Source: Pedobacter sp. SL55 (GTDB lineage Bacteria > Bacteroidota > Bacteroidia > Sphingobacteriales > Sphingobacteriaceae). From it: DNA of 64,000 nucleotides. Below, piece by piece: positions 15,626 through 24,661 of the stretch. Under the pieces are notes generated by a model that saw only the letters and a program-made list of their open reading frames with translations, had not been told where the DNA came from and did not search any database. The position numbers were made by a program, and so were the translations under genes. Location: the NCBI RefSeq assembly GCF_026625705.1, contig NZ_CP113059.1, positions 2,108,001-2,172,000 of the forward strand. Reading direction: 5' to 3'. Position 1 is the first letter of the stretch, and the number at the start of each line of letters is the position of its first letter.

Positions 15626-16981
15626 TTACATTCTACTTAGCAGCTCCTTTTTCTTTTCGTTAAACTCATCTTCGGAGATTAAATCCTCTTCATACAATTC
15701 TTTCAGTTCTTTTAATTTCGCTTTGATATCTTCTTTTGAAACAGATGCCTTTGGCGTTAAATCTATTGGATTATTGGCTAATGGATTTTGTTTTGGCAAG
15801 GCAGTATCGCTTGGGTTTTGTTGCAAAATCATTGCGGCAATTTCGTTGAAACCTCTTTGGTTGGCATAATCTAAGGGCTTTTGTTCGCGTACGTTGGTCA
15901 GGTTTACATCGGCTCCGTTTTTGATTAAAAGGGCAACAATATCTTTTTTGCCGTTGGAAGAGGCATAATGCAAGGCTGTATTTTCCGACTCGTCCTGAAT
16001 GTTTACATCTGCACCGTTTTTCAATAGCAATTCTACCATATACAGATGACTGTTTTTTACCGCCAAATGCAATAAACTTTCGCCTCCGGAAGTGTAGCTA
16101 CTGCTCAAATGATACAAACTATCTGACGATAAATCTTGAGCACTTTCCACAAAATCGAGGTAACTGCCCAAGGTAACGGCTCCTTGTGTTGGGGTTTGAA
16201 AATTGACATCCAGACCTTGCGTTAAAAACAACTGCACCATTTGCTTTTGGTTGTAAGCACAGGCATAATAAATGGGCGAAATGCCGTTTTTATTGGTCTG
16301 AAAAACATCGGCTCCAAACTCTAAAAACAATTTGGTAAGCATAATATTGTTGTTGGAACACGCAAAAAGTAAAGGTGTTGTTCCACCAGAATTAGGTTCA
16401 TCTACTGGAATTCCTTTTTCGAGCAAAAGTTTAATGATGGGTAAATTTCCGCTCTGCAGAGCCAAATGCAATAAGTTGTTTCTGTCTTTAGTAGTCACAA
16501 AAACATTGGCTTCTTTTTGCATGAATAGATCAATCAACGGTTTTTTAGCATGCATCACAGCAACCATCAAAGGCGTTTCGCCGTTGTTGTTTACGCTTTC
16601 CAAATCGAAACCATTGGCTAAAAACAATTCGCAGAGCACTTTTTGTCCGTTTCGGGTGGCAATGTGTAGCAAATTGTTACCTTGATAATCTTTGATATCA
16701 CCTTTGGCATTTTTAGCCAAAAGCAATTTTACTACCTCGGTTTGATTTTGCAAAGTGGCAAAAAACAGTGGCGTTTCTCCATTTCGGTCTTCGTAATTAA
16801 TGTCTGCACCTTTGGCAAGCAAAGCTTCGCAAATTTCGATGTAGCCACGGTGTGATGCATAATGCAAGGCGGTTCTGCCTTTTTCATCGGTATAGTTAAC
16901 ATCGGTTACTTCTTGTTGCAGTATTAATTCTGCTATTTTTCGGTTGCCTTGTTCGCAGGCTAATATAAATGACATCGACAT
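15626..16981 (-). CDS. ankyrin-repeat protein with C-terminal SHOCT domain
   Basis: 451 residues, no signal peptide. About eleven ankyrin repeats fill residues 1-395, with clear units such as GRTALHYASHRGYIEICEAL and LLKNGADVNIQD; a less regular insert sits near 255-300. The last 32 residues (IKAKLKELKELYEEDLISED then EFNEKKKELLS) are a SHOCT domain, a short oligomerisation or tethering helix pair. The same SHOCT type ends the SPFH protein three genes upstream (LKELKELFDEGLIDEQEFKE), suggesting both join one assembly. It is the last gene of the operon 20957-15626. Confidence 0.88.
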   Translation of the reverse strand: MSMSFILACEQGNRKIAELILQQEVTDVNYTDEKGRTALHYASHRGYIEICEALLAKGADINYEDRNGETPLFFATLQNQTEVVKLLLAKNAKGDIKDYQGNNLLHIATRNGQKVLCELFLANGFDLESVNNNGETPLMVAVMHAKKPLIDLFMQKEANVFVTTKDRNNLLHLALQSGNLPIIKLLLEKGIPVDEPNSGGTTPLLFACSNNNIMLTKLFLEFGADVFQTNKNGISPIYYACAYNQKQMVQLFLTQGLDVNFQTPTQGAVTLGSYLDFVESAQDLSSDSLYHLSSSYTSGGESLLHLAVKNSHLYMVELLLKNGADVNIQDESENTALHYASSNGKKDIVALLIKNGADVNLTNVREQKPLDYANQRGFNEIAAMILQQNPSDTALPKQNPLANNPIDLTPKASVSKEDIKAKLKELKELYEEDLISEDEFNEKKKELLSRM

Positions 16982-17046
16982 TTTTATTGATTTAGGATTG
17001 CGGATTTAGGATTGGGGATTTCTGAATTAATCATCATTCACAAATC

Positions 17047-18252
17047 CTAACTCATCAATAGTTTCACGGTTTTTTCTTTTAAATTATCATTACTTGCCAA
17101 ATCCAGAGGTAATTTGTCTTGAGCATTTCTGATAGAAACATCTGCACCTTTTTCTAATAATAACTTTGCTTTTCTGTAAATGTCTTTGGCTTTTTCGGCT
17201 TCAAAATTTAGGTTCACATTACATACTTTGTGCAGTAAGGTATTTCCGTTATCATCTTGTTCGTTAACATCAGCATGCAAATAATTGAGCACAACTTCAA
17301 AAAGGGCAAAAGGTTTGGTAATTGCCATATCCAAAGGTGTTGTGGGACTTCCGTAGTACAAACATTTATGTGTTAAATCGGCACCTTGTTCTAGCAGTTT
17401 GGCTAAATATTTCAAGGAATTTTCGCTAAAATAACCGTCTATTCTTCTAATGTATTCAAATAGCATCGAAGCGCCATCGGTATTGGTTTCGTCAAAATTC
17501 GGATTGTCAAATTCACACAGCAAATCGTAAATTTCATAGTTGATTTTATCTACCAAAGCCATATAAAACATCGAATTACCACGGTTGTCTTTGTGCTGTG
17601 CATCGGCTCCGTTTTCGAGTAAAATTCGTACCGCATTTTTGTTGCCTGCATCAATGGCTTTTTGCAATGGGGTAACGTTTCCCCTGTTTTTGTGGTTGAC
17701 ATTTAGTCCATAATTAATGAGCATTCCGAAATATTCTTCAGGTAAATCCAGATGCAACATCGAGTTTTCGGAAGCATCAATTTCATTTACTTTACAGCCT
17801 TTATTGATTAAAATTTCGATGGCTTTTGCAGGCAATTTTTTGATTAACGCCCATTTTAAAATGGTGGTGTTCGAAATTGTTTCATCAATATTTTCGATCG
17901 CTGAAGCAAATTTCTCCAAGAAATTTAAAGCTTCTTCATTCGGTTCTTCTTTAGCAATTGTTTCGTAGTTAAAAGCCGAAATAGGTTGCGAATAAAACGA
18001 AATATTTGCCAAAACGGTTTCGATAAAACTGCCCGAAAAACTATCTAGCTCAAACACATCCGTTTCTACCAATTTTTCGCCTATCAGTGTAAAAATGGTG
18101 CTGAATGATTTTTGTTTTAAGGCTTCGGTAACCAGATAATTTTGGTCCCAATTGTTAAGTTCTTTGTACGAAGAAGGGTTTTCTTTCAGCATTTCATCAA
18201 CCAAAATAAATTTATGGTTGGTAAAGGCTTCTCTTAGGGTTAGGTTTGACAT
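17047..18252 (-). CDS. ankyrin-repeat protein
   Basis: 401 residues, no signal peptide. The N-terminal 150 residues are helical and degenerate; canonical ankyrin units appear from about residue 165 (NVTPLQKAIDAGNKNAVRIL, LLENGADAQHKD, GNTLLHKVCN, LLLEKGADVSIRN). Ankyrin arrays bind proteins; the target is unknown. Its position between the SPFH protein and the ankyrin-SHOCT protein suggests a shared partner. The REP-like palindrome at 18277-18289 lies just upstream of its ATG. Confidence 0.85.
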   Translation of the reverse strand: MSNLTLREAFTNHKFILVDEMLKENPSSYKELNNWDQNYLVTEALKQKSFSTIFTLIGEKLVETDVFELDSFSGSFIETVLANISFYSQPISAFNYETIAKEEPNEEALNFLEKFASAIENIDETISNTTILKWALIKKLPAKAIEILINKGCKVNEIDASENSMLHLDLPEEYFGMLINYGLNVNHKNRGNVTPLQKAIDAGNKNAVRILLENGADAQHKDNRGNSMFYMALVDKINYEIYDLLCEFDNPNFDETNTDGASMLFEYIRRIDGYFSENSLKYLAKLLEQGADLTHKCLYYGSPTTPLDMAITKPFALFEVVLNYLHADVNEQDDNGNTLLHKVCNVNLNFEAEKAKDIYRKAKLLLEKGADVSIRNAQDKLPLDLASNDNLKEKTVKLLMS

Positions 18253-18276
18253 TGCTTTTTATTTTATAATCATTTC

Positions 18277-18289
18277 ATCCCTTCGGGAT
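18277..18289. repeat. orphan REP-like palindrome
   Basis: ATCCC-TTC-GGGAT with flanks TTC before and TTAA after: the same 13-bp design as the palindromes around the transposase at 4974-5435, now 13 kb away in the gap upstream of the ankyrin gene. It suggests that the transposase has spread such elements. Confidence 0.6.
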
Positions 18290-18388
18290 TTAATGAATTA
18301 ATTCTATGGGTTTACAACGGCTTTAACCAGTTGCTTTTGTATCGTTAAAAATGCTTTTTATTACTTTTCTATTGATCATATTCGGAAT

Positions 18389-19945
18389 TTAAGCCAGCAA
18401 TTTTGCCTTAGCCTCTTTAAATTCCTGTTCGTCAATCAAGCCTTCATCAAACAATTCTTTCAGTTCTTTGAGTTTGGTTTTTAAATCTGGACTTGGAGGA
18501 TTTGGGTTGATGTTTTGTGCCATATTCATTCCGGCAAACATTCCAATTGATGCTCCGGCAGTGCCTTCGTTTTTTGCCAAATCTCGCATTGCTTTGAGCT
18601 GTTGCATTTGGGCATAATCAACCCCGGCAATTTTTGAGGCGTGAACATCTGCCTGAACATTTGAAATTTCGTTGATCCGCTGATTGGTTTCTTCGTCAAA
18701 TGAAGTGCCTTCGATACGAAAATCAATTAAACAAAATCCTAAATCTTCAAAAACAGAAAGCGATTTTTGCTGTGCTTCTTTTGCAATTTCCTCGATATGG
18801 CTGTCAATTTCGGCATAAGAAAATTTGGCATTGGCGAGATAATTGGAAATAGGTTGCGTAATTCGAGATAAGAACAACTCCTGCAATTCGTAGCTAAAAT
18901 AATCTTCCTGCCCAGCCAAAATGTTCACAAAAAATGATTTCACATCAGAAATACGGATTGTATAATTGCCATAACCACGCAAATGCACCAGAAAAGCATA
19001 TACCGGGTCGTTGTATTTAATCGGAAGTCTAGTTCCCCAACGGATGTTATTGATATCCGCTTTGCGGTAAAACCAAATGCCCACTTTGTGTTCACTTTCA
19101 AAGGCGTTTAGCATTTTCTTCATCGTGGTAAAAAATGGCGTGTTTTCAGTTTTCAGGTCATACAAACCTTCAGCTTCAAAAACACCTTCAATTTTTCCTT
19201 CGTGGGTAAAAATACAGCCTTGTCCGGGTTGCAGAATAAGCTTTGACGCATTTTTAATCTCGTCGCCTTTGTCGGTAAATTTGTAGAAAAGCTGGTATTC
19301 TTGCGGTTTTTCCCATTGGATAACCGACCGTAACTGCTCTTTGATGGTTTCTGTAATTCCCATTTCGCGTGAAATTAAAAAATCAATATCTCCAGCTAAA
19401 TCTGCCTTACTATCTTTATAATGATTGTCCCAATGGTTTTGCCATTTTTCGCTGGTTTGGGTAAGGAAATCATAATTGCGTTTCAGTTCTTCTGGCGACA
19501 GGTTTTCGTCCATCATTTGGTGTTGCATTTGGCTGTAATGTTGCCCAACCGAAGCCCAACTTTGCAGGGTAAGCCCGTAAGTTTGCAACACCTGAATGCC
19601 ATCTACGCCAACTTCTGCACCTTTGCTCATTTGCCAGAAAATCTTTTGATAAGCATCAAAATCAGGAACGATCGCCAAAGCATCAGCCAATGACATTGTA
19701 GTGGAACCGGCATCGGCAAATTTTCCTTGTTTAGGGTTGGTAAAATATTCGGCATATTTAGTGGCAATGCTCATATCTTCAGCCATCATATCGCCCAATT
19801 TTGCACTCCATTCGTCACTGGTTTTTTGCCAAACCGGCAATTCAATTCCCAATACATTTAGCACTTCGTTTTCGGGCATTCCGCCAGCTAAATTGGCACA
19901 GGCACAAGCCCAATCTTCAAAAGTAATTCCATTAATAGTTTCCAT
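18389..19945 (-). CDS. SPFH-domain (YdjI-like) protein with N-terminal helical repeats and SHOCT tail
   Basis: 518 residues without signal peptide. Residues 1-75 and about 95-180 look like two copies of one helical unit (EVLNVLGIELPVWQKTSDEW and IQVLQTYGLTLQSWASVGQH), perhaps the DUF6620 type. Residues about 215-440 form an SPFH domain of the virion-core/YdjI group (LQPGQGCIFTHEGKIEGVFE, then IRWGTRLPIKYNDPVYAFL). A Gly/Met-rich linker (GASIGMFAGMNMAQNINP) leads to a SHOCT domain (485-518). In Bacillus, YdjI works with zinc-ribbon proteins and PspA in membrane stress; here two zinc-ribbon genes lie directly upstream. Inferred role: a membrane-associated ring or scaffold that recruits the ankyrin proteins. 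Confidence 0.87.
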   Translation of the reverse strand: METINGITFEDWACACANLAGGMPENEVLNVLGIELPVWQKTSDEWSAKLGDMMAEDMSIATKYAEYFTNPKQGKFADAGSTTMSLADALAIVPDFDAYQKIFWQMSKGAEVGVDGIQVLQTYGLTLQSWASVGQHYSQMQHQMMDENLSPEELKRNYDFLTQTSEKWQNHWDNHYKDSKADLAGDIDFLISREMGITETIKEQLRSVIQWEKPQEYQLFYKFTDKGDEIKNASKLILQPGQGCIFTHEGKIEGVFEAEGLYDLKTENTPFFTTMKKMLNAFESEHKVGIWFYRKADINNIRWGTRLPIKYNDPVYAFLVHLRGYGNYTIRISDVKSFFVNILAGQEDYFSYELQELFLSRITQPISNYLANAKFSYAEIDSHIEEIAKEAQQKSLSVFEDLGFCLIDFRIEGTSFDEETNQRINEISNVQADVHASKIAGVDYAQMQQLKAMRDLAKNEGTAGASIGMFAGMNMAQNINPNPPSPDLKTKLKELKELFDEGLIDEQEFKEAKAKLLA

Positions 19946-19965
19946 AGGTTTTGTTTTTTAAAGGT

Positions 19966-20751
19966 TTAGTATGATTTTTTATGTAGATTTTCGTACTGTT
20001 GGTATTCTGTTTTTTTACGTTGCATATCTGCATCAAAACGGTCTTTTACGTCCTCGTTCAGCTTCATCCGTTCGGTAAAATAGGCTTCGTAGTAATAAAA
20101 ATAATCGGCTTTGTATTTGTCCCACAGCTGTTCTGCAACCGGCGGACGTTGGTTCTGGATCACATTTAAAGAGTTTTGCATTTGCTGATACAAATGCTCA
20201 CATTTTTTTGCCACGATATTATCAATGATGTTGCCTCCAATCTGTGCGTATTTTGTATCGGGCGTGAAAGTATTGGTTGCCTGACAATAGTTGCAAGTAA
20301 CATAATGTGCCCTAAAAATATTGCTTTTAATGACCAAAGGCGAATGACATTGGGTGCAAAAAAACTGCTGATTTGCCGATTGAATAGCGTGGTTATAGAA
20401 AGTTTGCGACAAATCGGCTTCGAGCTTTCGCTCAAATTGTTCGAGTTTATTGATAAGATAGAGGGTAAAATCGCTTTCGTGTAAGCCACTTGGCAAATCG
20501 AAATTGGTATGCAAACGCAGTTGCGGAAATACTTTTTGTTCCCAAGTTTGGGTTACACTTTTAGAGATGTCATAAATCTGCGATTTAATGGCCATCCAGG
20601 TTTTCATCACTTCGTAATAGTCATAATTACTTTCAACAAGCAAATCTTTGCAAGTTTCTTCGGCTTGTTGCAACGATTGGTCAAAACGCTGTTCTATCTT
20701 TTGCAGATAGGTTTTCCAACGGTTGATGGTTTCCTGTAATTCGTGGCTCAT
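19966..20751 (-). CDS. helical protein with central zinc ribbon
   Basis: 261 residues from the ATG at 20749-20751, which overlaps the stop of the upstream zinc-ribbon gene as ATGA; this decides the start against a longer in-frame ATG at 20808. N- and C-terminal parts are long helices, probably coiled coil (RWKTYLQKIEQRFDQSLQQA). In the middle are four cysteines, CTQC (132-135) and CNYC (153-156), a zinc ribbon. No signal peptide. Together with the neighbour it resembles the zinc-ribbon partners of YdjI-type SPFH proteins; the exact family is not recognised. Confidence 0.82.
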   Translation of the reverse strand: MSHELQETINRWKTYLQKIEQRFDQSLQQAEETCKDLLVESNYDYYEVMKTWMAIKSQIYDISKSVTQTWEQKVFPQLRLHTNFDLPSGLHESDFTLYLINKLEQFERKLEADLSQTFYNHAIQSANQQFFCTQCHSPLVIKSNIFRAHYVTCNYCQATNTFTPDTKYAQIGGNIIDNIVAKKCEHLYQQMQNSLNVIQNQRPPVAEQLWDKYKADYFYYYEAYFTERMKLNEDVKDRFDADMQRKKTEYQQYENLHKKSY

Positions 20752-20957
20752 TTTTCGGCTTTTATGTTGGCGTCGATGTTCATAAACGGTGTTTGGCAAT
20801 AGTTGCAATACACCAAATTGGTGTTAATAGGTCGTGGCGCTCCACAACTTCTGCAGGTTTTGGTGGCCACTTCGGCTTGCTGTTTAATACCATCATCAAA
20901 CATGGTGCTTTTTGTAACTTTAACGTTTTGCACTATTTTTTTAAACGGATTAGACAT
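20748..20957 (-). CDS. small zinc-ribbon protein
   Basis: 69 residues. CRSC (35-38) and CNYC (51-54) form a zinc ribbon like that of the larger downstream neighbour; the N-terminus is basic and helical (MSNPFKKIVQNVKVTKSTMF). It starts the five-gene operon and is coupled to the next gene by ATGA. A free-standing ribbon of this size is likely a protein-protein adaptor within the SPFH complex rather than an enzyme. Too short for confident family assignment. Confidence 0.8.
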   Translation of the reverse strand: MSNPFKKIVQNVKVTKSTMFDDGIKQQAEVATKTCRSCGAPRPINTNLVYCNYCQTPFMNIDANIKAEK

Positions 20958-21458
20958 TATTTTAGCATTAAATCATCAGCAATTAAGCCAACTTTGGTTT
21001 TAAATTGTTTTTTAGGCAGCTTATTAACTACAAACCAAGTACCAATACAAACAGAAGTTGTTAGAAACACTTAAATAATAAAGAGCGTAAATTTTTGAAG
21101 GATTATTTAAACAATTAATGTGGCAATAAATGCTGTTATTTTCCCATTAGTTGATACCAAAATTTAGGGCAATAAAACCAATTGATTTATTTTTTTGAAG
21201 CGCAAAACTTGTGCTGCTATTTGTGTTTGGTCCCGCCAATGCTACAATCCCAGAAGAAAAATCGGGGTATTTCCGCGTATGTCGGGGCTATTAACTTAAT
21301 TTTAATGCATTTGGGTGGGTTTTGACTGCATAAGCTTTAAATTATAAACCCGATAGCGCCAAATAGCCCGCAGCGAGGTACGAGCAAAGGCTATAGGCAA
21401 TAGCGGGACTACCGTTAACCCATGGTGACAAATTTGCTTTTCTAGCAATTTTAGCAGC
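20958..21458. repeat. 500-bp gene-free region with repeats A and B
   Basis: No gene seen. The left part (20958-21180) is the likely promoter region of the SPFH operon, but I find no convincing -33/-7 pair. Repeat A lies at 21190-21293 and repeat B at 21345-21425; both are close copies of those at 14637-14731 and 15127-15205 and occur in the same order next to the paralogous lipoprotein gene. Confidence 0.7.
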
Positions 21459-21803
21459 TTACAGATTTGGCACTATAATTTTTAATTTGGTTTGTTTTTC
21501 AAAATCTAGCGCCCAATTTTTTCCGAATTTTTTGCTCATTAAGGCCGCTGTTTTTCTGTTGTGTAGCTCTAGTGAATCGTAATTTATATCAACAGGTTCG
21601 CAACCGCCCATGTTTTTTATGGTTAAAGCGTACAGCGGCATGGTAAACGTGGTATCGTAATACACATAGCCTGCCGGTGGTATTTCGCCATAAGTGTAAT
21701 ATGTAATTACTTCGGTTTTAATTTTAATAGGCGTACCTGGCTGCTTCGGATTTTTGCAAGCAAGGCAAAGTAAAATGGTAGCGAAAAGTAAATAGTTTTT
21801 CAT
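21459..21803 (-). CDS. small lipoprotein, paralogue of 15251-15604
   Basis: 114 residues with signal peptide and lipobox (ILLCLACKNPK). The core YYTYGEIPPAGYVYYDTTF, IKNMGGCEPVD and LELHNRKTAALMSKKFGKNW matches the gene at 15251-15604 closely. Its ATG lies three bases after the restored stop of the preceding lipoprotein gene (21807-22546), so it is the last gene of that operon. Confidence 0.8.
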   Translation of the reverse strand: MKNYLLFATILLCLACKNPKQPGTPIKIKTEVITYYTYGEIPPAGYVYYDTTFTMPLYALTIKNMGGCEPVDINYDSLELHNRKTAALMSKKFGKNWALDFEKQTKLKIIVPNL

Positions 21804-21806
21804 GGT

Positions 21807-22546
21807 TTAGTTACCTACTTTTCCAAAAGCTTCAATCATGATTTGGTTTGGATCAGCGTTCTTAAACAGCGCAAATGGCACTTTATATTTTTTAGTGGTA
21901 GTTTCGCTGGGCATATCCTCTAGCATGGTGTTAATGTTTGTTTGTTCGTAAATTCCTTTTAACAAATCTAATTTTTGCTCGGTTTGGCCATACCGGCGCC
22001 CATATTAAAAGTAGTAATGTAGGTTAAAACCAAATCATCGCCCATATATTTGTAGGTGCTTTCTATACTGCCTGCGGGACCCATTGCCTGTTTTTTAATT
22101 ACTAATTTTCCACTATCGATACTTACCTCTTCGTAATCGTAATTTTTAAAGCCATCTTCTCTAAATTTTGGATCGAAAGCAGTATAGGAAATGGTGTTTA
22201 CGCTGTACGCATTGCCTTGTTTTAGCAAAACCAAAGTTGGCCGTTGTGCGGTTGTATCTCGGGTGTTTATCAATACTAAGGCTTTATCGGCAAGGCCATC
22301 ATTGTTTAAATCGCCTTCGGCCTCTAAATCAATATCATAATACTGCGGAATAAGTTGCGCAACTTTATAGACCATATTGGGAAATGCAGGCAAAGGTGTT
22401 TCTAGCTGATCCATATTTGGTTTTTCTGGCTGTTGCACTACAACTGTATCTGCTATTGCTGTAGTTTGTTTTTGCCCATTTTGGCAAGCTGCAAAAGCCA
22501 CTACGCTGGTTAATGGCAATAAATACTGGTAAAGTTTTTTATACAT
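21807..22546 (-). CDS. lipoprotein with FG-GAP-like motif, frameshifted near its 3' end
   Basis: The start is ATG 22544-22546 (MYKKLYQYLLPLTSVVAFAA then C, a lipobox). The Asp/Asn loop DLNNDGLADKALVLINTRD is of the FG-GAP/VCBS calcium-binding type. The printed frame stops at 21968 after GMAKPSKN, but with one more base after GCC-AAA (about 21981-21986) it continues EQKLDLLKGIYEQTNINTML, through PFALFKNADPNQIMIEAFGK, to a TAA at 21807, three bases before the next ATG. That spacing and the sense of the peptide make an indel the likely explanation; true length about 246 residues. Function unknown. Confidence 0.8.
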
Positions 22547-22562
22547 TATCAGGGTTTTTAGG

Positions 22563-23513
22563 TTATAATTTACTGGCAGAAAATGTGCCAATTTGGTAAG
22601 TTTTTTTCTCTATCAAATCGATGAGGTGGTTCATGATGGGGCGCTTTTCGTAGCTTTCGAGTTCGTCTTTGGTTAACAGATCGGAAAGTACGCGGTTTAG
22701 GTCGTCGTAATTTTCGTTAAAATCTTTGGTAAGCATGCAGACAATTCGCCTAAAACGTACGCAATCGCCAAATTCATATTCTGATTGAAAGACAATATCT
22801 TTTAGTTTTTGCAGGTAATAATCTCTTATTTCGGTTTGGTTGGTGCTGGCAATTAAATCTAAAAAGGTTTCGTTGCCGTTAAAAAATAAGCCTTTTGCTC
22901 TTGCTAATTGCTGCTCGGTAAGTTGTGCAGTATCGGTTTTAAGGATGCCTTTTTGTTTGTAATATTTGATGAAATTTTCATCGGGCAAAGTATTATTGTC
23001 TAAAAACCAATCGATAGATTTGGTGTAGCGCTCTTTTGGGTCTTTAATTTTTTCGAGCGTTGAAACACTTTGTATCTGTTTGATTAATTCTTGCCAAACC
23101 GATAGCGGATCGTCATTTTGTACCGTGCCAATTGCCTCGTAGTTTTTACCTTTTTTTTGAAGGAATAACATGCCGTAGAATTTACGTTTAACGCCATCGA
23201 AAACTTTTCCTACACCCATACAATCCTCTTTTTGGTAGATTTTGAAGTAGTCTTCGTTTTCTAAGAGATATGGTAATTTGGCATTGGTAAATTTGAAACT
23301 AGCTGAGTTTTTTATTGTTTGAGTAACCGCTTTAAGTTGGTAGAAATGATTAGTTGTATGATCGTTAATTACTTCATCTATGTAAGCAATGCTGTCTTGG
23401 TCGTACAGCAAAATTACATCACTTTTGAGGGTAAGTTTACGCACATCAAAATTTTGGGCGTGTGTAGTAAAAATGCTTAAAATTAGGGTTAGGGTAAGAT
23501 AAATTTTTTTCAT
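22563..23513 (-). CDS. secreted protein of unknown function
   Basis: 316 residues with a signal peptide ending THAQ (about residue 19). The body is mixed, with a helical C-terminal half (EIRDYYLQKLKDIVFQSEYE). No recognised domain; no membrane segment after the signal. It lies 16 bp upstream of the lipoprotein gene 21807-22546, so the three genes down to 21459 form an operon. Confidence 0.75.
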   Translation of the reverse strand: MKKIYLTLTLILSIFTTHAQNFDVRKLTLKSDVILLYDQDSIAYIDEVINDHTTNHFYQLKAVTQTIKNSASFKFTNAKLPYLLENEDYFKIYQKEDCMGVGKVFDGVKRKFYGMLFLQKKGKNYEAIGTVQNDDPLSVWQELIKQIQSVSTLEKIKDPKERYTKSIDWFLDNNTLPDENFIKYYKQKGILKTDTAQLTEQQLARAKGLFFNGNETFLDLIASTNQTEIRDYYLQKLKDIVFQSEYEFGDCVRFRRIVCMLTKDFNENYDDLNRVLSDLLTKDELESYEKRPIMNHLIDLIEKKTYQIGTFSASKL

Positions 23514-23621
23514 AGCTAGGTTTTTGTTTAATGATAGGATTGATAGCGGTTTTCCATAAAATCTTTTATTTTTTGAATTAAATTTTCTTTGCGTTCTTTG
23601 TGTCTTTGTGGTTCAAATAAA

Positions 23622-24200
23622 TCAATAATTAAATGATGTTTTTTCCTTTAGCACGTGTTCGGTTTGCAGCGTATCTTTTTCGAAAAAATATTTGATGGTT
23701 ATGCTGGTATCACTTTGGCTGATGAATTTGGCATTTGCTGCGTTTCGAAATTCTAGCCAAGTGCTGTCGTTCTTGTTAACTTCATCGACATCTTCTAATA
23801 AAACTTTATCAAACAATAACCCATCTTTAACAATTTGTAAACGTGGCCTGCCCATTATGCCATAGGCTACTGTTTGTACACGAATATTATTTTCTATACT
23901 AAAATGGTTTAATCGGCCTCTACCTGTACCTGATAAAAAAATGCCAAAAAACGGCAATGCCATTGGCAAAACACTAAGGATTAATCCTGTTAAAAGCAAC
24001 CAAAAATAAATTTTAGTCCATATTATTTTCCAGAAACAGATAACCACCACTGGTGTTGCCAAAAGCCAAATCCAGAAAATGACCCTATCGCTCCAATAAC
24101 CTGCAAAGCTCATTTTTGCGGAAGTGTAGAGGCAAACGTTAAGCAGCATTAAAGCCGAAACAGTTAGGTAAAACAGCAGCAATATTGTTTTATTTTTCAT
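23622..24200 (-). CDS. membrane protein of unknown function
   Basis: 192 residues. Hydrophobic segments at about 5-28, 38-60 and 66-90 place the N-terminal half in the membrane; residues 95-192 are polar and probably exported (LLFDKVLLEDVDEVNKNDST). No family recognised. It overlaps the end of the upstream gene 24190-24525 by 11 bp, which fits translational coupling. Confidence 0.72.
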   Translation of the reverse strand: MKNKTILLLFYLTVSALMLLNVCLYTSAKMSFAGYWSDRVIFWIWLLATPVVVICFWKIIWTKIYFWLLLTGLILSVLPMALPFFGIFLSGTGRGRLNHFSIENNIRVQTVAYGIMGRPRLQIVKDGLLFDKVLLEDVDEVNKNDSTWLEFRNAANAKFISQSDTSITIKYFFEKDTLQTEHVLKEKTSFNY

Positions 24201-24525
24201 ATTTAAACTGTTTTAAAAGGCCGGAAATCATCAAATAAATTGTTCCCAGATATAAAACACCACAAAAGGTAGTTGCTAAGAAATCGTTGTCGCTCCAATG
24301 TTTTTGATTGATGAACTCATCGTAAGTAGCTTGTTCTACGGCTAATTTTAGCGGGAAGCTTGCGGGCATATCTTGCATGCCCAAAGGAGATTTGAAATAG
24401 TATTGAAATGTTGGGCGATACTTTAAAAACATGCTGTGTTCTCCAAATTCATCATCGGCATAAATGCCTGTAAAAAGCCAAGTTGCTATGAGGAAAATGG
24501 TGCCTATTTTTATTTTTTTGTCCAT
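24190..24525 (-). CDS. small membrane protein
   Basis: 111 residues: a first hydrophobic segment at about 7-21 (GTIFLIATWLFTGIYA), an exported middle, and a second at about 84-102 (TFCGVLYLGTIYLMISGLL). No family recognised. Coupled to 23622-24200 by an 11-bp overlap; upstream of it lies the inverted repeat of family C at 24580-24633. Confidence 0.7.
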   Translation of the reverse strand: MDKKIKIGTIFLIATWLFTGIYADDEFGEHSMFLKYRPTFQYYFKSPLGMQDMPASFPLKLAVEQATYDEFINQKHWSDNDFLATTFCGVLYLGTIYLMISGLLKQFKYEK

Positions 24526-24579
24526 TTTTTTAAGTCGTTGGGTAGCACAATATTCGTCACTGAGATACTGATTTTCATC

Positions 24580-24633
24580 GGCAGAAGCAATCTTTCCTGT
24601 AAGATAGATTGCTTCGTACCTCGCAATGACGAG
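24580..24633. repeat. dispersed inverted repeat, family C
   Basis: AGAAGCAATCTTTCCTGTAA and GATTGCTTCGTACCTCGCAA face each other and end in TGACGAG. The CTTCGTACCTCGCAATGACG half is shared with 14820-14915 and 60465-60605. This copy is shortened on its left arm. Confidence 0.65.
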
Positions 24634-24661
24634 ATGGTTAGTTTTTACTTATATTTTCACT

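Noticed and set aside
23566..23575. TTATTTTTTG upstream of gene 22563-23513 as an operator site
   Set aside because: No second site at 21 or 42 bp and it is part of a T-rich dispersed stretch.
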